A program made the translations under genes and the position numbers. Positions 20,686-31,300 of a stretch of 32,863 nucleotides of DNA are shown here, piece after piece. Each line of letters begins with the position of its first letter. The stretch's first letter is position 1. Origin of the DNA: Schoenoplectus triqueter (taxonomy: Eukaryota > Streptophyta > Magnoliopsida > Poales > Cyperaceae); NCBI GenBank assembly GCA_964058805.1, contig CAXKVV010001450.1:1-32863 (forward strand), in the 5' to 3' direction. The notes below the pieces were generated by a model, which saw only the letters and a program-made list of their open reading frames with translations, was not told the origin of the DNA and searched no databases.

Positions 20686-20863
20686 AACCGAGTTTAAATC
20701 TTGAAAAACTGTTGTGGGTGTCGATTACAGGATCCGGTTCATTGATGCTTCGGATTCGAATCCGGAGACAGCCCGTTAACCCACGATCAAAGAACTATTT
20801 TAGCCTCCTCCAATCTTCTTTTTTGTATTTTCGGCTCCTTCGCTCAAGTGAGACGCCTCCACC

Positions 20864-20877
20864 TAGGGTTAGGGTTT
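20864..20877 (+). promoter_or_regulatory. Telo-box (TAGGGTTAGGGTTT)
   Basis: Two telomere-like units 17 bp upstream of the LUC7-like ATG, probably in the 5' leader. Telo-boxes are common near transcription starts of plant ribosomal and RNA-processing genes. Confidence 0.6.
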
Positions 20878-20893
20878 TTGCTACCAAATCACA

Positions 20894-23800
20894 ATGGATA
20901 AGCAGAGAGCTATGCTCGACGAACTCATGGGAGCAGGTAATCCTTCTTCTCTTGTGTTAGTTAACCTTTTCTCATGTAAATTGGGAATTATTACGCTGGA
21001 GTGCTGGACGTTATGTTTTCGCGATATATCTAGCAATTTTGATCCTGTTTTTCCTTGTCATGTTGTTGAGCTGATGTACAGGATCTGATGCTTTTGACTG
21101 TAGGTTTTTCTTTTCAAATGAAATGAAAGTTAAAAAATCAGGGACCAAAATGATGCAATTATAAATCAAGGAACATTTGTCTATTAAATTGGTAAAGTAC
21201 ACCGAAATTTGATCTTTCTCTGGCCCACCAATTATTATGCAAGTATATAACTCATTCTTGATCAAACACCAACTGAAAATTTTAATTAAGCCACTAAGAA
21301 GTGCCTTTTGACATAATTGAGTTTAGGTGGGATTCCTTATCTTGACAATCACTTTCAAATAAATTGATAAAAAAATCATAAAAATGGAAAATCTTTTGCA
21401 ACATATTCTTGAACTTATAGATCGATTTTGATTCAAATTTCATGCAGTTTGAGCGTCATTTGATATTCCATCAAAGACCATCAAAATTATATGACAATCA
21501 TGATGGTTTAAATTTAGTGGCCTTTGATGGAATATCAAATGACACTCAAATTGCATGAAATTTGAATTACGATTGATCTATAAGTTCAAGAATATGTTGT
21601 AAAAGATTTTCCATTTTTAAGATTTTTCTTATGAATTTATTTGAAAGTGGTTGTCAAGATTGTCAAGATAAATAGTTGTCAAGGGATCCCTATCCTTGAG
21701 TTTAAGGACTTTATCTTTTGTTAGTAAAGCAATGTAAGTCATTTGAGTTTACGGTATCAAAATGCAATTTAGTTATACACTTATTTTAGAGGCACTGTAA
21801 AAGGGTTATTTATAAGAATAGTCATGTTCCCAGGTCGGAAGAACCAACTTAAGTACTACTTATTTTTGTTTTGTTGCATGAAACAGCAAGAAACATGACA
21901 GAGGATGAAAGAAAATCATACAGAGAGGTTAAATGGGATGATAGAGAGGTGTGTGGTCCTTTTATGGTCCAATTTTGCCCCCATGACCTTTTTGTCAATA
22001 CGAAAAGCAATCTAGGTACATTTATTTCTTTCTCTTTGGTGATCTAATCATTAATTAAATACTATTTTTATCTACATTGGTGATTTTTTGCTCATCTTGA
22101 TATGGTTTTCTTTTTATCTTTCATTCAGGACCTTGTGAAAAGATCCATGACCATAAGCTTAAAGAAAGGTGATTATTGTGCTAATATTTTTTATTATGCA
22201 TTAATAATGTTTTACTGTGAAGACTTTTAATCTCTCACTCAATGCTGAAAATGACAGTTCCCGTCACTGGTTTTGTCAAGGATTTGTCGGATTGACTATA
22301 TATTTTTTTTCAACCACCTAAAGAATATTAGTAATAGTTTATTTAATGTAGGACTCATATTTGATGTGTGGGCAACCAACAAATGAAAATTTGGAGTTCT
22401 CTGTACATATCTAATATTTATCTCTTTTAAGGTAACTGACTTATCACTAGGTTAACATAATGACTCTTTGTGTTTATGCAAACTGGTTTCTCTGCTAATA
22501 TACCTCTTTCAAAAGGAAGGCTTAAGTAAATGAAAAATGAGTACCTTTTTTTATATGGTAAAGGAGTTCAATGCTAAGCATAGTTGTTGAATAATCATCT
22601 TTTTTTTTTATAACTGAGAGCAGTTTTGAGAAGTCACCTCGTCATGATGCATTTGTTCCGAGATTTGAAGCTGATCTTGCACATTTCTGTGAGAAGCTGG
22701 TGAGTCATATCATTACGGTGATACTTTGAGAAAATAATTAAGACCCTCAATATTATTTGTTATGCTGCTCAGGGTGCTAATTGTTCATACTTCATTGCAT
22801 TTGCATCACATATAACTTGAGACTGATTAAAGTAAGTTCTTTTGAGAGGGCTTGAACATTACAACAACAACAACAACAAATCCTTTAATCTCAAATAAAT
22901 TGGGGGTAGGCTATAAATGAAACCCAATCCAAAAGCATAGAGATATCAAATGTAAAAAAAAAAAATCAATGATAGTAATAGTGGCAATGATACTGATAAT
23001 AATGACGATGAAAATAATGAGAATGATGATGATGATAATATGATAATAATAGTACCAATAATAATACAGATGCATAATAATAATAGTACTAAAAATAATA
23101 CATACATCCATAATAGTAATAATAGTAATGCTAATATGGAGACATTTTTTATTTATAAATGCCTTTTTTTCTTTTTTGATGTAGGTGACTGATTTGGATA
23201 AAAAAGTACGTAGGGGGCGGGACAGATTGGCACAAGAATTAGAGGTACCAACGCCTACTCTCTCCAATGAGCAATCTGAGCAACTTGCATTGATTGAAGA
23301 GAAGATAAAGAAATTGTTGGAACAAATTGAAGAACTTGGTGAGTCTGGAAAGGTTGATGAAGCAGAAGCCCTCATGAGGAAGGTTGGATAATGTTTCTTT
23401 CCGTCAATTCTTTTTTTTTTATCCTTTTGGATATCTGTTATACACTTATACTTCAATGGTCCTCTATCTGGATAGCTTTGCACAAATTGATAATCAGAGC
23501 AATAAATTAGTTTCTGGATAGCTTTGCACAAATTGATAATCAGAGTAATAAATTAGTGTAAACCGGAAGGTATATAAATTCAATTGAAGAATCTGTGCAA
23601 CCCTGAATGATCTCTCTTCAAGCACATGAAATATAACTAGAGCAGAATGAAAAAAGAGAAATGTCGTTGTACTGGATAGAGAGGGGAAATAAGAATGAAG
23701 TACCTTTCTTGGATTGAAGAGAGCAAGTTTGTTATATTTTAAATTGTCTTTGGAGTTTCGTATTTTCTCTATGTTCGCGATTTTTTGTTCAATTCTTTTG

Positions 23801-24671
23801 AAGGTGGATGGTTTAAATGCTGAGAAGACGGCAATAGTACAGCCAAATAGTAAGATAACTGCGCTTATACAAGAGAAGAAAATGGAGCTCTGTGAAACAT
23901 GTGGATCTTTTCTAGTGGCCAATGATGCAGCAGATCGGGCACAGTCCCATGTAGCTGGGAAGCAGCACATTGGTTATAGCATGATAAGGGAATTCCTTGC
24001 CAACTACAAGGTAATCTGTGATTATTTGTCTGGAAGTTTAGTAATATTTCCTTGGTTTTTGTGAGTATCGGGCATGTGTACGCAACTTTTCAAACAAATT
24101 AGTTAGCTCAGCTTGTCATGTTGTATGCTTGGCCTTAATAGATAACTTGTACATAATTTGGAAGCAATTTATGTTCCATAATTGTAACATGTACTTAATT
24201 TGGAACAATTGATATTCTTTGAAGTTTCCTTATAATTAACAGTAACTCACTAAGTACTCATTTTGAGGCATCATTTGATTTTTAAATGCAAAGTAAGCAA
24301 AGATTTCTAATGTGATACGGAATCAATATGATGCTAAGTTAGTCTTTTTCCTTCACTATTAGGCTGCAAAGGAGAAGGCTAGAGAAGAAGCGAGGTTAGC
24401 TAGAGAAAAGGAGGATGAGGAAAGGAATAAGAGGGGGGTGAGAGAAAAATCAAGAGAAAAAAGAGAGCAATCTAGGGAGAGAGACCGTGACCGGGAGAAA
24501 GAAAGACCTCGGGATAGAGATCGAGAAAGAGAGAGAGATCGTGACTGGAGAGGCAACAGACATGGTCATTATAGAAATGGGAGGGGTAACTATGAGAGGG
24601 AGAGGCACAGGGATCATAGGGGTAGAGATAGAAGCCGCTCTCACTCTCCAGTCAGACGTGACCGCCGGTGA
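20894..24671 (+). CDS. LUC7RL: LUC7-like U1 snRNP splicing factor, LUC7RL type, 7 exons, 333 aa
   Basis: Exons: 20894-20936, 21887-22015, 22129-22168, 22624-22699, 23185-23382, 23804-24010, 24363-24671, 1002 nt, all phases consistent. Luc7 proteins are U1 snRNP components that help choose 5' splice sites. The first zinc finger is C37-X7-C45-X14-C60-X3-H64 (CCCH); the second is C192-X2-C195-X15-H211-X5-H217. Between them lies a charged helix, about residues 97-180, predicted coiled coil. Residues 240-333 form an Arg/Glu/Asp/Ser-rich tail ending in SRSHSPVRRDRR. The start MDKQRAMLDELMGAARN and PRHDAFVPRFEADLAHFCEKL fit the plant LUC7RL branch better than LUC7A/B, from memory. The ATG is the first after a telo-box leader. 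Intron 1 holds a hairpin MITE, intron 4 a retroposon, intron 5 a tandem duplication. Intron 5 has a weak donor (GTTGGA), and retaining it gives Val-Gly-stop. Confidence 0.93.
21326..21695. mobile_element. Long-hairpin MITE (Mutator-type) in LUC7 intron 1, 9-bp TSD
   Basis: Arms of about 165 bp face each other around about 21495. Matching blocks include ATGGAAAATCTTTTGCAACA / ATGGAAAATCTTTTACAACA, TATTCTTGAACTTATAGATC (identical), CAAATTTCATGCAGTTTGAG / CAAATTTCATGCAATTTGAG and TCATTTGATATTCCATCAAA (identical). Ends are GG...GGGATTCC and GGGATCCC...CC. The nine bases TTGAGTTTA flank it at 21317-21325 and 21696-21704. A 9-bp duplication with long inverted ends and no coding is the Mutator-MITE pattern. 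High arm identity suggests recent insertion, and the intron transcript can form a long RNA hairpin. Confidence 0.85.
22861..23145 (-). mobile_element. Longer copy of the (TTG)n-ended retroposon, LUC7 intron 4
   Basis: Read on the minus strand, the 3' end is (TTG)n (CAA at 22863-22881), preceded by GGATT, a CCCCCAATTTATTTGAG hairpin-like stretch and GGTTTCATTTATAGCCTACC. The 5' part is a GAT/AAT-rich simple-repeat tract (22960-23140). The same order is seen in the copy at 31147. The element is antisense to the gene. Its 5' edge is approximate, and the flanks show only a weak GAACATT/GACATT similarity. Confidence 0.75.
23467..23558 (+). repeat. 46-bp tandem duplication in LUC7 intron 5
   Basis: Two adjacent copies, 23467-23512 and 23513-23558, beginning TCTGGATAGCTTTGCACAAA, with one internal difference (CAGAGC versus CAGAGT) and divergence only at the last bases. 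Recent local duplication. Confidence 0.92.
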
Positions 24672-27400
24672 AGTCCAGCTTATTATAATGGCAGCAGAAT
24701 TTGATGTTATATTTTCAAACCATCAGATTGAAGAGGTATACCATGGTTCATGTCTCTTTTAATTTTGTTATCTCTTGTGACGTATATGTTAGTATCGAAG
24801 TGTTTGATTTTGTGACTGGGCGCTGTGTTAAGAGTTCTGTAATGTTCTGGCAGCTGGGGTTGAAAACTTGAATTGATGTATGGCCTTCATATTATTTAGA
24901 GGAATGAATGCTTTGAAGGTAGGTGTCACCTATCCTTTACTATTGTTACAAATATTATTTTGGCTATATTTCTCTGATTCTGTTGGTTATCCTCACTAAT
25001 ATTACTACAAAAATTCAAATATGCAACTGTCTGATTATTTGTACTTTCCAATTTATTTGGAGAATGAGTTGCTCATAGGCATTTAATAATTTTTGTAAGC
25101 TGTTTTCTTTTTTGAACTTCTGAGGAAAATATGCATGGTTTTAAATACACTGTTCCCATACTTGTTCTTCAATTTTGGATGGGCCAATTTTCGGACTAGT
25201 TCTAGTTCTTGAGGTCGGTACCACTTCTCTAATTATTAATACAAGATTACATTAAACAATAATAGATCAATTGTTATTTGGTTGTTCATTATCAATTGAG
25301 TTGACAGTTATAAAGGTATTATTAGTCGCAAGGCTTTGAAATGGACAAGGAATATCTGATCTACATATTGAAGGTAACCATACTCTCTTTTTACATGCTA
25401 ACATATCCATGGCTGGTTATGGACCTCATGATTATCAAAGAGCAAGGTGATTACCAGTAGTCTTCCCAGCTGGGCTTCTGCTGTGTTTGTAGACGACTTT
25501 CTGTTATGTGCTAAGAATATAGCATATAGTATTTTGATGTTTTTGATACATTGTGGACCACTGCCACCTTTTCTAAAGTAAATATTTCGAGATGCTATAA
25601 TATTTATTTGATTTTGGTCGCAAATGGCTCTAACAAGAACAGTTGGGCCCTTGACAAGGGTTCTTTATTTTTGTGTGGAAGTTTCATATAATGATGTGAA
25701 TTGGGACAAATCACAAATCACTTGGAAGTTGTTGCCAGTGCTTTTTAGTTTACTGCACTTTCGGAATTGTATGACCCATATTTTCTTATCATACATTACT
25801 CTTTCAATTTGGTTAGATGAAAGTTTTACACAAACACGATTGAACTGAAATGACATCCTGAAACTTCTCGACCCTTGTTATAAATTAAATCGACTCTCTG
25901 GGATATTGGGCATGGACATGTTTCTTCGACGGTTGAAGCTTAACTTATTTTTTTTTTTTAAAATGTGATAAATCAGTAGCCACTTCATTTCTTTAAAAAA
26001 ACTATAATTGAAGCCCAACTTGCGCACATGGTTTTAGAATGAGCATTTCTTAGTACTGACTAAGGTTTTTGAATAATCATTGTCAATGTTTTCAAAATTA
26101 TCATTATCAATATCTACCCATAATGGGCGCCGTTAATTGTACTCGGAACATCCCTAAAATTTCCTAACCCCTCTCAAACAAATAGCACAACGAACCCAAC
26201 AAACAATATTAGTAAATTTATTTTTCACTTTCAAATTTAGATTATTTTAAATGCGTTCTTGATAGATTCAAACAATTATTTTTAGCAATTTCCGAATTTT
26301 TCATAGTTGTCACTTTTGTTATGAGAGCCAGATGTAAAATTGATCGATCAACTTTTTATAGGATACCAAGATTTGTTAGGAGATTACGATGAGATGGCCT
26401 AATGTCTATCAAGATATCATGAATAATCTTGTTTTTAACATATCGTGTACAAATAAACAGTTGTATCTTTGGTCTTAGAGAGTACTGAAAAATAAATATA
26501 ATAGAGTTGTAAATAGCAAGGGTAATTTCGTCTCCCCTTTCTTAAAAGTTAAAACAATTAAAATAAGAGAAAATATTATGTTATACTTTCATAAACGGAG
26601 GAGAGTTTCAAGCCCTTCAGATCATTTTTTGTTCCAAAATATGTTTTAACCATTGGATCAGAATCTGATCACCAATCTCAATCAACTCATTTTTAATTTC
26701 ATATTTTGCTCCAATCTCAATGTAACTACAGTGCATAATTTTAGATCTCGCATCCAACTGCCATCTGTGACTATGGTTTTTCATTAATATCCTCCATTCG
26801 TTTAAGTAATATCATCCAACTAAAAGCAAACTCTGATTAATTAATTAATTAATTTAAACCCTAAATAAAATAAATTATTGGAAATATTCGACAACTCCTT
26901 GTGTAGAATTATAGTTGCCGACAAAGATCTATTTGCTCAATAGGCGTGTAGAATTGTAGTTTGATCGATCAAAAAAGCATATTGTAATGAAATCCTCTGT
27001 GGTACTCTACAAAGGTAAAGTATTCAAAAATATTGGGTCTCATAAATTCAAGAAAGGAGATTTAATTATTTTTGTCCGCGGTTCAAATTCGACGACTGTT
27101 GTCTAAATCTGACGACCGTTACAACTTTGAACAATTACTCTATCGTAAAATAACACAGAGCCCTATTGTAACAACATGCCAGTAAATTTATTGCTTTCGT
27201 AAAAAAAATAATATCGTTGCTTCTATTAATTAGAACGATGCATAGAAAAGAAATCAGCTTACATCAATGCCAGTAGTCACTGGAGAGTGGGACCCATGCA
27301 CACCGGCTCAATTAGCTCCTTTAGCAACTGTTCCCATGAGACTTCTTCTGACCAAATAATCAAAGTGCTGATGCTTGAGCCTTCTTCTCCTCTGGTACAA
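24672..27400. other. 3' UTR of LUC7 gene then intergenic DNA, no gene recognised
   Basis: The first few hundred bases are presumably the LUC7 3' UTR. Beyond about 24950 I find no exon chain on either strand. The longest frames (for example 25624-25848) have no recognisable domain. Downstream alternative exons cannot be excluded. Confidence 0.6.
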
Positions 27401-27401
27401 G

Positions 27402-27695
27402 TAGAGGTGGCAAAACTCAGTTCAATATGAGAAATTTGTCCAACTGAAAAAATTCGTTCGAGCTATTCAGATTTATAGTTGATTCAACGTAATTTTTTTA
27501 AGAATCAAATAGATCTGATATGATTTGAAATCCAACTTAGATCTGAAAAATTCAATCAAAATCTATTTAAAATCTGAAAAATCAACACATAAACTGATTC
27601 TATCCGGTCAATCCAAATCCAATTCGATTTGACCTAATTTAGATCAACAAATCCCACCAACTTATCCGAATTCGAACTCAACCGGCCACTCTTAT
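27402..27695. mobile_element. Possible hAT-like non-autonomous element, about 290 bp
   Basis: The left end TAGAGGTGGCAAAACTCAGTTC and the reverse complement of the right end TAAGAGTGGCCGGTTGAGTTC share the TARRGTGGC...GAGTTC pattern common at plant hAT-derived repeats. The interior is made of short degenerate repeats of AAATCTGAAAAATC and AATCCAA type. No 8-bp target duplication was found, so the call is tentative. Confidence 0.4.
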
Positions 27696-27820
27696 TAATA
27701 ATGAGTCGACTTGAATGAATGAAATAACCTACGAAATTTGTCTGCGAAAGATGGTAGCTAGTTTTTCGCACCGTTTTTGACGTAGCGGGGTGTCGTGTTA
27801 TCGAGTAAATATTGGTCCTC

Positions 27821-27826
27821 TATAAA
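27821..27826 (+). promoter_or_regulatory. TATA-like element upstream of tRNA-Pro
   Basis: TATAAA 28 bp before the first base of the tRNA. Plant nuclear tRNA genes often carry a TATA-like motif in this position besides the internal A and B boxes. Confidence 0.5.
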
Positions 27827-27848
27827 TGGAATAACTTGGAAATGAACT

Positions 27849-27920
27849 GGGTGTTTGGTCTAGTGGTATGATTCTCGCTTCGGGTGCGAGAGGTCCCGAG
27901 TTCGATTCTCGGAACACCCC
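27849..27920 (+). tRNA. tRNA-Pro (anticodon CGG)
   Basis: A 72-nt cloverleaf without intron. The acceptor stem GGGTGTT pairs with AACACCC; the A box is GGTCTAGTGG; the anticodon stem CTCGC/GCGAG encloses the loop TTCGGGT, giving anticodon CGG (reads CCG). The T arm carries GTTCGATTC (B box). No CCA is encoded, as expected for a nuclear gene. A TTTT at 27939-27942 can terminate Pol III. All stems pair well, so it should be functional. Confidence 0.96.
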
Positions 27921-28345
27921 CCAAATATTTGCATATCATTTTATCAACGTCTCTAAAGCATTGACTTGCTCAATTCCACAGACAAGGATTAACCATTTTT
28001 ATTTAAGAGTACCGGATCATGTTTTTCAGGATAAACACACGATTCATCAGTAACCTTGACACCCCACCTCCCCAAACTAACTTGCGCCGTGCAGTGATTC
28101 TAAAATGATAGGGTCAGTAAATCTAAATAGGTATGGTTTCTACGCATGTAAATTGGCGGCATAGATCAACAGGTGTTTTAATTATTATTTGATTTATTTT
28201 TTCGTTTTGTCAAAAATTACTGAGAGAGAATCCTCAGAACTCAAAATCCATAAATTATACAAAAGCTGATTGATACAAGCAACAAACATAAGACAATGGA
28301 ATTTCCCTACCCAGAACCTCTTGTGTAAAAATAAACACTATATCC

Positions 28346-31300
28346 TCATGTGGAAAACATATCAAGTCGCTTTTTAATTTCATCAAGGGAACTGCTGAGT
28401 GCTTTGAATTCCTCTGTTTCAGTAAAATCAGTTGCCTGGGAAAGAAAGACGACAAAAGCACCTTTTTTAAGACATGAAGAAAACTATTAAGGATAATTTC
28501 ATGATAAAAGCTCATCATAGAAGCAAGTGAGAAACCTGTTTTAAAGTGCTTTTGAGGTGCATCTGAGCTGCTAAAAGCTCTCTCCTGCTTCCAGTACAAG
28601 AATAAATCTCCACATAAATATTACATAATTGTAAGGATGTGTGAGCAAACTTTTTGAACTTCATTTCATCATGCCAAAGCTCTGAGCCCTGTCAAGACAA
28701 TTTTAGACAGGAAAAAATTGAGATAATTTGTTCAAGACATTGCATTACATTGCAATGTATTGGGAATATGATTCACCTGGAGGGATCGAAGCTGCTTTAA
28801 TAGTGCTTCTGAGCACATTGTAAGGTTTCCCTTTATTTTGTGCCATCTTGCATAAATACCCCATATGCCTTCATTTGGGTTGCTTTTAACGATCTGAAAG
28901 GCAAAAGATAACAACTCCAATTTGTAAGAAATCTGACTTCGAACAAATATTGTTCAAGGGTGAAGGGCACAAGAGGAATCTATCCTGGAAAGATAAACCA
29001 TGATTTTAGAGATTGTAAGTACCTGCTGTAGTATAGTTCCAAGCAAATCCAACAAGAAATCAAATTCCCTTTGTTCTATAGGGTTATTAGAATGCGCCTT
29101 GGAGATATCAGAAGAATCATAGGCAGAATTATTAGCATGCGCCTCTGACCTTTGTTCAAGCTTAGACATTATCTTATCCAGTATCAGTACATTCATCCGC
29201 TTATAAGATGACAAGTCTAATACCTTCTTTATGGCTTCTATCGCCTGAATTGAAATGAATACATAACACAACAGGTCTACCAGTCGGCGTCTTTTTCAAA
29301 GAAAACAAGATGTGCACAAAGGGTTGCATCCTTCTAGATAAAATGGAGAAGGTTAACAAGCTATGTAATATTTTTGCATCCACAAAGTATCACACTGGAC
29401 ATCAAAAGTATCATTCTGTATGTTTCCTTTTTTTTTGGTTAAAAACTTAATACATCCTTCTAAATAGAAGGGAAGGGGGTTAACAAGTTGTGTAATATTT
29501 TGTGTCGATGGAGTCTTAAACACCGATCCTCATTATTATCATTGATATTTGGGATCTTTGTTTTTATGTTTTCCGATGGGTTTCATTTCTAGCCTACCCC
29601 AATTTATTTGGGATTAAAGGCTTTGTTGTTGTTGGAGTCTTAAACACTGTCATCTTGGAAGCCATCCTAGTACAGTACCACATCAGCAACTATGTCATTG
29701 GCTGCAAAATCTTGTAGTTCTGCATTTTCAGTCTCAACTTCCTTTTTCCCTTTTCTTTGCTTATGCCTTTCTACAGCTTTCTGAAGCTTTAGAATTAAGG
29801 AATATTTGATGCATAAAGAAACTAACTCAATGCAGAAGTACATTTGATAATAAAAGAAAGGTATTCAAGTTCCGAAAGCAAACAACTGATATGAAGTCAT
29901 TATCAAGAAAGACCAGACTCCTTGTTTTGATTTTGATAGAAGCATTAGGACAATAAAGGCTCATGAGTTTCCTTATTTTAACTCTAAGAAACACATAAAA
30001 TGATACCAAGTAATACCTGCCGAAGATATCCAGAGTCAAAAGCGACTTTGCTGAAATTCTCCCAAACCTCCCAGCTATTCCTCTTGTACTTAACAGCTTC
30101 CTTGAAGGCAATACAGGCTGCTTCACTCTTATTCCTCTTCATATGCAGACAACCTATGTTATTCCATGCCTCCCCATTCTCAGGATCTATTTGAACTGCT
30201 CGAGTAAATGCATCTACTGCTTTGTCTAAGTCTTGGTCCTAAAAAAGGGTGGACATAAATACATAATGCATTCAATTTCTAAATACTAGATCTTACGTAT
30301 AGCATTACTCTCTTTATAATTTCTAACAAAAATAATAATTAGAGCAAAACCTTCCAAGAAGAAGCGCCGAGAGAAAACCAGCCATCAGGATACAGAGAAT
30401 TCAAGGCCAATGCTGATTCCCTGAAGTGAATATCCAAATGTATAATTACCATATTAACAAATAAATAACATGTGCAAAGAGTATGTTAGATGTGCCTACT
30501 GAGCCAGCATACCAAAGATTTTTGGCAGTTTTGAAGTCATCTCTATTGTATGCACTTCTAGCCAGTGAACGCTGACAAAATTTTAAATAGAAAAAAAAGA
30601 GAGGTATGTTAGTGTAAACCCTCATAGCATGTTCTGCATCTTCTTCAAGGAAGAAAAAGAGAAAAGTTACCATAGCTCGACCAGATTTATTATTTGACAC
30701 CTCCAACGCTTTTTCATAGTAAGCATCTGTGGTCGTAACATCACCAAGTGAACACCTGTGAAAGCAATTTCCATGCAATTCTGTGATTAGAAGGGTTGAA
30801 GTAACAGCTGCTAATTAGAAAGAGCACACTTCAATGCCATTTTGGGTCAGTTTGATATTTGCTTTATAAACTATAAAAAACAATAAGCATGCCTCAAATT
30901 TTCTTCAACAGATTTCCAGATACGATGAGTGACGTGAAAACAAATATTAAGGCTCATGAACTATCACAACAATGATAATATCTACAGTTTCCTTCACTAT
31001 ATTAATTTGCCAGTTGCTGAAAGCCAATACTATATGCTTTATAATTGAAACCCAACATATTTGACATATACCACACATAATTTATATGAAAAGAATGAGA
31101 ACTGCAGCAGGTTTTACAGGCACCCAAAATTTTTGGCTTCTCAATAGTCCATATTACAACAACAAAACCTTTAATCCCAAATAAATTGGGGTAGGCTAGA
31201 AATGAAACCCTATCCAAAATCATAGGGATCAGAGATCTCAAATATCAAAATTCAATGATAGTAATAGTGATAGTGATGATAAGAATAATGACAATGATGA

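Noticed and set aside
22911..23531. 206-aa minus-strand frame opposite LUC7 exon 5
   Set aside because: It combines the antisense of a real exon with the retroposon repeat tract; the plus-strand exon is certain.
23494..23970. 158-aa minus-strand frame
   Set aside because: Antisense of LUC7 exon 6 and intron 5; no recognisable domain.
24359..24644. Ser/Arg/Leu-rich minus-strand frames
   Set aside because: Antisense of the RE/RS tail of the LUC7-like protein; low complexity.
24487..24762. 91-aa plus-strand frame overlapping the LUC7 last exon
   Set aside because: Out-of-frame shadow of the RS tail; the in-frame exon ends at 24671 after SPVRRDRR.
25409..25450. Tiny frame MAGYGPHDYQRAR downstream of LUC7
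   Set aside because: Thirteen codons with no partner exon or conservation evidence; could be an untranslated downstream exon, but nothing supports it.
25624..25848. 74-aa plus-strand frame in the LUC7 3' intergenic region
   Set aside because: No domain, and overlaps an opposite-strand frame of similar length; looks like chance.
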